The notes beneath the pieces were generated by a model. That model was not told where the DNA came from. It made no database searches and saw nothing but the letters and a program-made list of their open reading frames with translations. Of a DNA stretch of 64,000 nt, positions 13,201 through 23,500 are shown one piece after another. Position 1 is the first letter of the stretch; every line of letters starts with the position of its first letter. The stretch is from Heliocidaris tuberculata (Eukaryota > Echinodermata > Echinoidea > Camarodonta > Echinometridae): positions 14,685,629 through 14,749,628 of the forward strand of contig CM046838.1 of the NCBI GenBank assembly GCA_025618425.1. Direction: 5' to 3'. The translations under genes were made by a program, and so were the position numbers.

Positions 13201-13820
13201 CACTGAAATACAAAATTCCTTTCGATGACTGCCGTTAAAGGTAACAGATAGTGTTGGGAAGCCCTCAAAAACTTTTCGCCAGATTTCTTTGATTTTACTT
13301 AATAAATAGCAGGGTACTAACATAACTAAGATGTTGTGAAGTTTTTGCCTCCTCAAGTGAAATATTTATTGAATGAGAGGTGAAAAGTAATAAAAATCCC
13401 TGGCCCAAAAAAGAGGGGATGTAAATTCAAACAACGGCCACACACACTACTCACATGAGGATTTCTGCGTGTATAGAATACGCTACACCTAGTCCGAAGC
13501 GCTGGGTTTATTGTTCGGGGAACCGTCGGGTGGATAAGGTATTAGCGTGAGGCGGTGAAAAGCCGTTTCGTTTCTAACAGATATTTACACTAAAATTTGT
13601 TCGAAATCGCGAATGGAATGTTAAATAATCTCGTACATGTGTCTTATGATAAAAGGAGAATAGTATGTGACTATGTTAGTTAAGTTTCTTGCCAGTATGA
13701 TTTTTGCTACAGAGACTAACTATGAGCTTTAAGAGCTATTATATACCTCATACATAGCTTCTTATTCACTTATTGGTCAAAACTATATCACATGACACGG
13801 CGCATCTCGATCTATCATTC
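10240..13820. other. Intergenic sequence without a clear gene
   Basis: Contains a GT/GC dinucleotide run near 11410-11442, a TTG triplet run near 11980-12005, and a poly(C) run near 11133. A 90-codon minus frame at 12996-13268 with two hydrophobic stretches is the only frame of note and has no ATG start. Confidence 0.5.
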
Positions 13821-13826
13821 CGTCAG

Positions 13827-13886
13827 AGGGTTTTGGCGTTCTATCAATTAACCTAAAGTCAAATGATAGAACGCCAAAACCCTGTG
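13827..13886. repeat. Perfect short hairpin
   Basis: AGGGTTTTGGCGTTCTATCA and its exact inverse are separated by about 20 bp. Stable stem in DNA or RNA; function unknown. Confidence 0.7.
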
Positions 13887-14094
13887 ATAGAATGCGTAAC
13901 CCCTCCGCGACTTTTGCACACACGTACGTACACAAAATTTGGTTCAGGTTTTAAGAGCGCTTTCGCGAGTTGCTAGGCTACGACTACGTTAATCAATATA
14001 CGCGCAGCGCGTAAGAATTCAACATGAATCAATGAATCAATGGAAAGGATGAGGTATATAAAACAAATATGGACTGCTCTGTAATCGGATGTGG

Positions 14095-14217
14095 TCGAAA
14101 TTATCACTCCCTCGGTGGTGTTCATACCGGCCCTTCTATCGCCCCCACCATGCCCACGGCTTCGCCTCGGGAGTGATAGAAGGGCCGGTATGAACACCAC
14201 CTTGGGAGTGATAATTT
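14095..14217. repeat. Long imperfect hairpin, about 43-bp arms
   Basis: AAATTATCACTCCC, GGTGGTGTTCATACCGGCCC and TTCTATC on the left recur inverted on the right with a 2-bp mismatch. The loop of about 30 bp is GC-rich. The related CTATCA motif also ends the hairpin 250 bp away. Confidence 0.7.
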
Positions 14218-14219
14218 CC

Positions 14220-15140
14220 ACCATCATCCTCATTAGCAGTCAGTATTTGTATACTAGCTACTAGTCTGATTTTCCCTTATCTTCCTATCAATTTGAGTCT
14301 TTCTTTTCCCTTTCAGCCTATCATGCCTCTTTCAAGAGCCTATTTTATCGGTTCATTAAAGGAAATCGTGAGTCCTGGGAAAAGTGAAAATAATTTGTGA
14401 GCTTTCTCATTCCTTTTATCTCAGTTTGGAAGAACATCTTAGTCCCCTGAAAAGGACTGCTCTTCAAATGCTCTTATATTCGAAATATGAGTAGAAATAG
14501 CTGAAATGTTCGGGCGGACATTCATGTCACTTGTGTGTGTAGTCCCATATCCATTTGTGTGCAGTACATGTGCTTTTCAGCGATATTGGGTCAATTTCTT
14601 ATCTAATTTGATGATTCCAAAACAACGCAATTTAAAACAATTTTTATGTAGACATGGTCAACCTTTTCCAATTCCTTTGAGACAGTTTCTTTCGCAATAC
14701 AACTGCATGGCCGGAACTCTACTTTTAAACAACGCTTCTCCCGAACAAAACAGTAGCCTTTGATCAAGGCGGCATGCCAGCTCTCGCTACATGTAGCTAT
14801 TTTCTTTGCTGCTTTAGCTCAACCTCTATCGATCCTCGAAACGCGCTTGTAAACTTCCCGCGAAATAATCAGAGGACTATTCCCCGCGTTTCGAGGATGG
14901 ACCAGGGGATCGACAGAGCAGCACAATCACCTTGATTAAAGGCTAAAAAGAGAGATGCTGCCCCCCGCCCTATAGAGAAATATTGCACAAATTCAACCGC
15001 GGAAATTTAATGTATGAACTAACTTTCTTACTCTTGATATCCGGCCTAATATCTCATGTTATTAAGCATTACAGCCACAGTATCTTGCTATTTATGGACA
15101 AAATTTTATGTTTACCGAATGCTTTTAAGTTCCTTTGATA
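14220..15140. other. Intergenic sequence with a small inverted motif
   Basis: CGATCCTCGAAACGCG near 14838 is inverted in CGCGTTTCGAGGATGG near 14885. No gene; the 85-codon plus frame at 14506 has no features. Confidence 0.4.
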
Positions 15141-15146
15141 ACTTAA

Positions 15147-15614
15147 AGGCATTGATTAACTTTGCCCAGGATTGAAAAAAAAAAAAATCACTGTTCCAGC
15201 TATTGCAAACCTTTAGCTCAGACAGGAATCGCCTGAGTTTTATAAGCTGATCGGTCGTTTATATATCAAGATATTTACGATTGAACATTGATGTCGGGAT
15301 AGAGTACCACCGAACCCTAAAGAACTCTTACGGTTGGCATACCTCGCTCTATCACAGAATACCGTACGGGCTGGAAACCCGCTCTGAAATCGCCAAGCGC
15401 TGGTGCTTGGTTTTTGTGACTGCAGCGTAGCGAAGAAGCTGAGCGACTTGCGCTAGCGATTGATCGCGATTTTCTCTTTTTTAGGATAGTAAACGGGTTC
15501 CATTTTCTCTCATACTTTCACATATCCTTAATTATATATGTAGTTAGAGGACTGCACACATTTCACTGGCATTTGAACTGATTTTACAATTTTTCACAAA
15601 GTTAATCAATCACT
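15147..15614. mobile_element. MITE family B, copy 1, 468 bp
   Basis: Inverted termini AGGCATTGATTAACTTTG and AGTGATTGATTAACTTTG, flanked by TTAA (15143-15146, 15615-15618). Interior landmarks are TACGGTTGGCATACCTCGC and CTTAATTATATATGTAGTT. It belongs to the same TTAA class as family A but has an unrelated interior. Confidence 0.82.
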
Positions 15615-15916
15615 TTAAGAGTATACAAATTAAATCTGGATGAACCGACCTCTTCTGCTCATTAGTCTTTAACGTGATGAGCTAATTAAAATGGTTTTCG
15701 AAAGTTAAGACTATACCTTTCAAGTTTTTTTAATGTCACAAATAGCATTGGTTTAGATGAAACACTAATTCTCTCACTCTCGTTCTCACTCTCTCTGTGA
15801 CACAAACGAGTAAAATAGATGAAAGAGGCAAAGTCAAAATAGATTTCTAAAGAAGTATATGCATGGAGAAGGTGTTTTTAATAGCCACATTTTTCCCTCT
15901 CGACGTTAGAATACCT

Positions 15917-16240
15917 TGGGGTGTTTCATAAAGCTGTTCGTAAAGTTACGCATGACTTTACGAATGACTTAAATATGACAAGCCAAATGGGATGCTTAAT
16001 CATTTCTAACTGCATCAGCTATAAGTTGAACTGTGCAGATGTAGATTAACATTCTCATTATAACAAACATTTTTAATGCAAAGTATATTTTTTGCCATAA
16101 TTTAATAGAGGTTTTGGGGAATACATTCACACTTTGTTTAAACATCAGGAAAATATTTGGGCATCCTATTTGGCACTTCATATTCAAGTCGTTCGTAAAG
16201 TCATGGGTAACTTTACGAACAGCTTTATGAAACACCCCCA
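15917..16240. mobile_element. MITE with about 80-bp inverted termini
   Basis: GGGGTGTTTCATAAAGCTG starts the left arm and its inverse ends the right arm. The arms match for about 80 bp (CGTAAAGTTAC and ATGACTTTACGAA landmarks) around a centre of about 160 bp. No coding capacity; the target duplication is unclear. Confidence 0.8.
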
Positions 16241-16356
16241 GGCAATGCTGGGGTAATATTAATTGCAGGGCCTTCGGAAAGAGCAGTATTGGTAGCTTGG
16301 TAAATAAGATATTATTATTATTATCATTATCATTATTGTGATCATCATTATTATCA

Positions 16357-16357
16357 A

Positions 16358-16438
<81 letters not shown>

Positions 16439-16440
16439 TA
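16357..16440. repeat. (CAT)n microsatellite
   Basis: About 28 nearly perfect CAT units, preceded by a mixed ATT/ATC stretch from 16310. Confidence 0.95.
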
Positions 16441-16899
16441 TTCCCCCTTCCCGTCTCTATCTCTATCCTTCTCTGACATGATAAACGGTCTTCCGTAGGT
16501 TGGCTGTTGCAATTATAAGAATTATTTCTCCACCTGGTAATGCTAAAAAAGAAAGAAAAGAGGACACATCATCCATTATGGATTCAACTTTATTTAATAA
16601 TCCTTTATTCATCTTTGTTTGTTTACCTATGGGGTACTGTACGCCCCATCCTCTATATCCAAAGAAACATGTTAAACTCAAGGTTACTGTACATCTAAAA
16701 GATAATTTCTTTATATCTTTGCCTTTTCTTGCAATCAGGGCACTGCTCTACATTTCTAATGCTAAAGCTAATCGGCTGACGTTACACACATGAATAATCA
16801 ATTAAATAAGAATCCACTTGTCTTTTTCCCCATACAGCCAAGTACGAGTTTTGGAAAATCCTGCAGGTTTAAAGTTATAAAGTCAATTCGTATCTTCTA

Positions 16900-17330
16900 A
16901 TGCAGATCTAATTCACTAATCCGATTAACACAGTCATAAAACAACAATATAGCAACAATGACACGAACACCTAAAGTGGCACGAACACGGCAATCCTCTG
17001 TAATTAGCCAAAATCCGTCAAAAGAAAGAAAGAAAAAAAAAACCTCCTTAAATTTCTGTTCTTTTTGGAAACGGTCGAACAAATCAAGAGGCTTGATACC
17101 GAATAAATCAAGTCCGTCATTCATGCCATGTCATATCTCATAACTATTACACGGATTATCAAAAAGATCACAATTTAGAATGTTTTGCAAAAATACGAAT
17201 GATTTATGCATCAATAATACCAGAGTTTATTACATTGATTTATTCCTAAAATGAAGTTCAATCTTAGTATGATATGAATACTAGCATACATGTATTACGC
17301 GCATGTTACAAAATTGATTTGTATTATGCT
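16900..17330. repeat. Dispersed repeat, inverse copies at 57000-57700
   Basis: Landmarks GACACGAACACC, CAAATCAAGAGGCTTGAT, CATGCCATGTCATATC, CACGGATTATCAA and ATGTATTACGCGCATGTTAC reappear in inverse order at about 57310-57700, and partly at 57000-57240. Probably an uncharacterised transposable element family. Confidence 0.6.
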
Positions 17331-17336
17331 AGTCTG

Positions 17337-18741
17337 GGAGCCTGTCCCGAAATAGTCACCCCATTTTACCCATAAGATTTGACCCCATAGTTACTTAGAC
17401 CATCTAAGTCATTGACGAAAAGGTTGTCAGCCTGACCGTAGCCGCCGGGTTTAGCCCCCAGAGCCCCCCAAAGAGACCCCAAAGTCGGGTCGATTTCACC
17501 CCATCTCCCCCATGCACCAAACTTTGTCAGTAGGAAGTAGTATGACTGGACATTACAAAACACAAAAAACTGACAAAAATTTCCGTCGGGATGGGGTGTC
17601 AGACGGCCCTTCAAAATTGGGGTAAAATTTTCCCCTTGAAGCCCACGGACCAAATTTTGTCAGAAGGAAGAGCTATAGATGTACATTCCAAAAATATAAA
17701 AACTGACAAAATTATCCACTGGGAAGGGGGTGTCAGACCCCCTGAAATGAAAACCCCAAAGTGCCCTTTGACAACACTTTGCCCCCCAAAATGCTCTGTA
17801 TGTAAAGAAAAAACTATTTTCTTACCTTCTGACTATGATAATTCAAAAGTGTATTATTCAATTCACCTTAAATTTTCATAACATAATTTTGAGTATATCT
17901 TCTTGGGGTGCAATTTGGTGTTAATTGGTCTTTTGATTAATAAGTTATGAAATTGTAAAAAATGTATTGCTTTCTCAAAAGTAGCCAAAAAATGTTGTCA
18001 GGATTATGTAAACACACCCATTGTCCATCTTCACCTGTTTGACAGGGCATAATAGAAGAGCTTTTCGGGTATCTGTGGTATGTGACTGCCAGGCTGAAAT
18101 GTACTATTCATGTGTTAATTGCACAGATACCAAGCAAGCTGCTCTATTATGCCTTGTCAGATGGTCAATGGGTGTGTTTACATAATCCTGACAATATTTT
18201 TTGTCTACTTTTGAGAAAGCAATACATTTTTCACAATTTAATAACTTATTACTCAAAAGACCAATTATTACCAAATTGCACCTCATGAAGATTATTATAC
18301 TCAAAATTATCTTATGAAAATTTAAAGTGAATTGAATAAAATTCTTTTGAATTATCATAGTCAGAAGGTAAGAAAATAGTTTTTCTTTACATACAGAGCA
18401 TTTTTTTTTTGGGGGGGGGGGCAAAGCGTTATCAAAGAGCACTTTGGGGTTTTCATATCAGGGGGTCTGACACCCCCTTCCCGGCCGGTGGAGAATATTG
18501 TCAGTTTTTATATTTTGGAATGAACATCCATAGCTCTTCCTACTGACAAAGTTTGGTGCATGGGGGAGATGGGGTGAAATCGACCCGACTTTGGGGTCTC
18601 TTTTGGGGGCTCTGGGGGCTGAACCCGGCGGCTAGTACGGTCAGGCTGACAACCTTTTTGTCAATGACTTAGATGGTCTAAGTAACTTTACGGCGTCAAA
18701 TCTTATGGGTAAAACGGGGTGACTATTTCGGGACAGGCTCC
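17337..18741. mobile_element. Large foldback element, copy 1, 1.4 kb
   Basis: Starts GGAGCCTGTCCCGAAATAGT and ends with its reverse complement. The arms of about 700 bp are inverted copies of each other almost to the centre near 18060-18130. Inside the arms, poly-purine and poly-pyrimidine blocks such as CCCCAAAGTCGGGTCGATTT recur in mirror order. Small frames in it are shadows of the repeat. No transposase. Confidence 0.82.
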
Positions 18742-19165
18742 TGGCCCATGCGTACATTTTGACAGAAAATGCCATCAAAAGCGAACGTACGTGGGTGGGA
18801 CTTGAACCTATTCAATAACCCCTGCCGCCCCCCCCCCCCCCCCCCATACGAGTTAGTTTTTTTTTTTTTCTCTCTCTCTCTTTCTCCGAGACGACCATTG
18901 CCGAAACACATGCGTGACATAGGTGCAAGCCCGGCTCACACAATGCGTCATTTCAGTTGCGTCATTACCTGCGCTAATCCAGCCTGTAAAGGTATTTAAC
19001 CCATACGCCAGCTATGGAAAGAATTGTTTGCTCTGTTCATTTTGCATACATGTACACCTCTTTAAAATGATATCATTCTTTCATGACTCGAAAAGACCGT
19101 ACCAGTCGCTGACGCTGTCCTTACATCATCAAATGACGTCTCGTGTGAGCCGGGCTTTACTTTAT
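18742..19165. other. Sequence between foldback copy 1 and the nested MITEs
   Basis: Contains a poly(C) run near 18829, a poly(T) run and no gene. GAGCCGGGC at 19147 and the inverse GCCCGGCTC near 18930 border a stretch of about 230 bp that could be a further decayed inverted repeat. Confidence 0.4.
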
Positions 19166-19166
19166 T
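19161..19166 (-). terminator. Possible poly(A) signal of the receptor gene
   Basis: Read on the minus strand this is AATAAA, the first canonical signal I found downstream of the receptor stop. It lies just past the far edge of the nested MITEs. If it is used, the 3' UTR would be about 1.3 kb and mostly MITE sequence. Position only; no transcript evidence. Confidence 0.3.
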
Positions 19167-19169
19167 TAC

Positions 19170-20396
19170 ATGGCAACCAACCTTTGTAATAAGATGATTT
19201 GTGTGAAAGCAGAAATATAAGAAAAACAGGATGGTGAAAGCTTGGAAGAAATCGGACAAGGTATGAGAAAGTAATGGATGTTTGAAAAATGAGATCACTA
19301 ACTCTATGCGAATATCAAATTGGCAATTTGGTGAGTCGATTATGACACAAATTTTCGGTCAACTCTCGTATAGGCTGAAAATTAATATCATTAATTTGCG
19401 TTTTTCTCCTATTTGCTCCTTTTCCCTCGGGGCAGTACTCCAAATATATTATTTTGTCTTGTCTCTGCCGAAGACGCCCACAATCAATGTGTTGATTATT
19501 ATGGCATAATTGTTATACATGCAGGTCCTCGTGAAAGAGAAAGATCCTACAGAATAACACATTTTGATGAAAATGAAATTTTAGTCATCTTGTGTGTTGG
19601 AGCAAATGGGAGAGTTGTCTGCCACTATCCAGCACAGTGACATTACCGATTCGGCCAATTCGAAATTCCATGAAATATAGTGATTACAACTTTTCAAAAT
19701 TCATTACTTTCCTATTGCTTGTCCGATTTCTTTCATACTTTCACCAATCAGCTTCTCTGATTTGTCCCCTTTCTTTCCGACCAACTTGCTTTTAAAGGGC
19801 AATCCAACCTTAGTAATAAGATGATTTGTGTGAAAGCAGAAAAATAAGAAAAACAGGATGGTGAAAGTTTGAAAGAAATTGGGCAAGGACTAAGAAAGTT
19901 ATGGATGTTTGAAAAATGAGATCACTACATCTATGCGAATCTCAAATTGGCAATTTGGTGAGTCGATTGTGACATTTTGTGGACAACTCTCCCATTTGTC
20001 GTACACAAAAATATCATTAATTTGCGGTTTTCTTCGAGGCGCTTTTACCCTCGGGGCAGTACTCAAAATATATTCGAGATAGCATATTGTTATAGGTTCT
20101 CATGAAAGAAAAAGATCCTACTGAGTAATACATTTTGAAAAAAGTGACATTTTAGTCATTTTGTGTGTTGGAGCAAATGGGGGAGTTGTCCACAGCTACA
20201 TCACAGTGACATTACCTATTCGGCCAATTTTAAATTCCCACATGTATAGTGATTACAACTTTCAAAAATTCATAACTTTCTTATTGCTTGTCCGATTTTG
20301 TTCAAACTTTCACCAATCTGCTTCTCTGATTTTTCCTCTTTCTTTCAAAGCAACTTGCTATTAAGGTTGGATTTCCCTTTAAGGTTGGATTTCCCT
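19170..20396. mobile_element. MITE family A, copy 1, split by copy 2
   Basis: Left part 19170-19795 and right part 20383-20396. The left end ATGGCAACCAACCTT and the right end GGTTGGATTTCCCT are diverged inverted termini. TTAC flanks both sides (19166-19169 and 20397-20400). The right end is 38 bp from the receptor stop codon. Confidence 0.75.
19796..20378. mobile_element. MITE family A, copy 2, inserted in copy 1, 583 bp
   Basis: Starts AGGGCAATCCAACCTTA and ends TAAGGTTGGATTTCCCT, with TTAA on both sides (19792-19795 and 20379-20382). The bases after the right TTAA resume the terminus of copy 1, so the boundaries are given by nesting. A TTAA duplication is typical of piggyBac-like elements; no coding capacity is seen. 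Confidence 0.85.
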
Positions 20397-20434
20397 TTAC
20401 ATTCTGTGGGCTGTCTTGAATCTGGTTGGTAAGA

Positions 20435-20585
20435 TCACTCCACATTGGCATAGTCACTCCCTTCAAACGAATCATCCCCAGGACGGAGATGACAGTAGGC
20501 CCGGTTAACCGAAGCTGTAGTAGGTGTTCCATGGGATACTGGCAGTGTTCTTAATCCGATCTCTGTTAAACGCCGCCTCTGTCGT
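20435..20585 (-). CDS. Receptor exon 9: cytoplasmic tail and stop
   Basis: The acceptor is ttcgcctacag. It is 151 nt, phase 2 to stop. It starts with RQRRR, the positive stop-transfer cluster expected just inside the membrane, and ends GSDYANVE before TGA. Y455 with N457 matches the pYxN consensus bound by Grb2-type SH2 domains. There is no NPxY endocytosis motif. Only 38 bp separate the stop from a TTAA-type MITE, so the 3' UTR must run into it. Confidence 0.85.
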
Positions 20586-23500
20586 CTGTAGGCGAAAACA
20601 TTTTGGGATTTTTTGTATTACTGTACTTCAGTAAACGTGCAGATTCATAGAGCTATCCGTCGTGAGTGATCCAGTGCTTATGTAACATGTAATATAACCA
20701 TGATAACGTCGTTACATGGGGTTTATAGCATCGCATTTAAATATATAAGGTCAAAGACTGTCTCATAAAACTACATAAAACGCATGTGTAAATATAATGG
20801 CACATCAATAGTTGAATGATGAAGGTATAATTATAATTATTTTCTATAAGTACCATATTAGTTATGGTCGAATCGGTAAAGTCACAGAACGAACGGTACA
20901 TACCTGTAAACAATGATGAATAATGTAACAGATATCAACAGAATTACACCAAGAGCGGTAGCGATACTGAGTGCTAGTAAGAACATGGGGTCAGAAATTT
21001 CTGCAAATAATAATGTATTAAAATAGCAGAGAGCTGCATCAGTAAAAAGATCAGTCACGCCGTGTATCAATATTTATCTAAAATATTGACATGCTGATCC
21101 ATTTACTAATATTAAGGCAAATATTCTTGTTAGATATTTACCATTTGGCTTACCATAATCGCATGCATGACATGTACAGCGCGCATACTATTGATATGAG
21201 TGTATGTGTCTCACTCTGCAAATAAACCGTGATCGGAACGTGTACGTAGGTCATCGTGTCTCGGACTATTTTTGTGAATGGTCTAATTTAAACGGTGAAC
21301 CCATCAAATTTGGCGACGGAGACGGGATCAGAATAGGACACGGTGATAATTACGAGCAAAAATGCAGGCCGCAACTGCAGAGTCAGGGTAATAGGCAAGG
21401 TTTTTTGCCTCAATTTTCGACGTGCTATGATGAGTCGGAAGACTTCGATTGTTATATGGAACGCTTTGAATTGTTCCTCATTGCAAATGGATGCACGTAC
21501 CGGAGGATGATGACGATGCCGCATTAAAGGACAACAACACACGAGTGGTAGCTACGCTTTTGAATGCAATTGGCGCTCATTATTACGGCGTAGTTAGGGA
21601 CTTGGTCTCGCCAGCCAAACCCAGTGAAAAGACATACAGTGAACTGAAAGGAGTGCTCAGAAAGCACTTAAAAAGAACACCGGTGACGGTAGCTGAACGA
21701 AGGAAATTTCTTCGCCGGGACCAAGGTGAGATTGAATCGATTAATGACTATGTGGTGAACTTGAAGCATTTGTCATTGAATTGCAACTATGGGGATAAGC
21801 TCGATGAGAATCTCCGAGATCGATTCATTAGTGGACTGAGAAGCGAGTCGACATCCTTAAAGCTCATGGAGAAGGCGAGCGAGAACCCAGCAATGACATT
21901 TCAAGCTGCAGTGGATTTCGCACTTGCACGTGATGTCGCTGCGGGGGAAGCCAGAGCTATGCGGGCCAGCACGGGTACGCAAAGAGGACCGGGACCTAGA
22001 GAGGTGCAGGTTCACTCCGTGAAGGACAAGCGCAAAGGTTCGAAGCCAGACAACAGAGCGACTAACAGACAAAAGCCTTGTTTTCGCTGTGGGAATCAGC
22101 ATAGCCCAGATGTGTGTTGGTTCAAAAATACCAAGTGTAGGCGCTGTTCGAAGATTGGACATATTGAACGTAAATGTCGCAGCGCACAGAACTCACAGAC
22201 TCAAAAGACTGGTAAACAGGACAGTAAAATGAGTAAACTAAAACATGCTACTGGTAAACATGGTAATAAGCAAGTTGGTAAAGTAGATGAAACAAAGGAA
22301 ACTAGGTCTAACAGAGGTAGACATAGTAAGAGAGATACAGATACAGAGTCTGAAAGTGATTATGATGATCGCACTGATGCGACTGATGAGTATGCTTGTT
22401 TCAGTTTATCTATGCAGTGTAATAGTAGTAGCAAACAAATAGGGCCTATAATAGCTCCAGTAGAGGTTGAAGGCATTATGGTAGACATGGAGGTAGATAC
22501 AGGTTCTTGTGTAACAATGGCTCCCATGTCACTTTATACTGAGAAATTGTCTCATTTGCCATTGAAAAGAACTAACAAAGTGTTTGAAGGGTTCATAGGT
22601 GAGAATGCCAAGGCCAACGGAAAGGTAGAGGTGAATGTCAGGTATGGATCATACCGTGGTAAGCGGACCTTGTACATCGTAGGTGGTACAAAGCACATAT
22701 TGTTTGGTAGAGATTGGATTGCACACATACCACTGAGGTGGGATTCACTCGTTCGAGTGAAGGGCAATAGGTCTAGAAGTGGAGATGAGAAGGTTAGTGT
22801 ACTAAGGATCAGTGAACAGATTGTGAAAAAACATGAGAAATTGTTCGATAGTACACTGGGGAAATTGACCCTTACTAAAGCTTCAGTAACAGTGAAGGAG
22901 GGGGCTGTTCCCGTTAGGACTAAGCCACACAAAGTCCCATACGCGCTTAAAGCTGGGGTAGAACAGGAGTTAGAACGGCTTCAGAAATGTGGAGTATTAA
23001 CCCCTATAGAACATAGTGAATGGAGCACAGGTGTAGTGCCTGTACCAAAGAAGGATGGTACTGTTAGATTGTGTGGGAATTATAAGAGTACGGTTAATCC
23101 GGTTCTTAGTCCAGTTGCACCACCCAATATAAATGTGGATGACATTTTGTCAAGTCTGAGTGGAGGGGTGACATTTTCCAAACTAGACTTAGCTCATGCA
23201 TACAATCAGATGGAATTGGACGAACAGTCAAAACAGTACTTAGTACTGTCTACACACAAGGGCCTCTTTAGACAGAATAGGTTGGTGTATGGAATTACAA
23301 CTGCACCAGCAATATGGCAGAATGCAATTGATCAAGTCTTGCAGGGTTTGCCTGGGGTACAGGTGTACCTTGACGATATTTTGGTCACAGGTAGGTCACA
23401 AGAAGAGCACATGAAGAATCTTGACGCAGTGCTGACACGGTTAGAGGAACGAGGATTGAAACTCAAGAAAGAAAAGTGTGAGTTTGTGCGAGAATCAGTC

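Noticed and set aside
17366..18442. Small frames on both strands of the foldback arms
   Set aside because: They mirror each other because the arms are inverted copies; not conserved between the two foldbacks.
22552..22932. Minus-strand frames within the gag-pol region
   Set aside because: Shadows of the coding strand of the retrotransposon.
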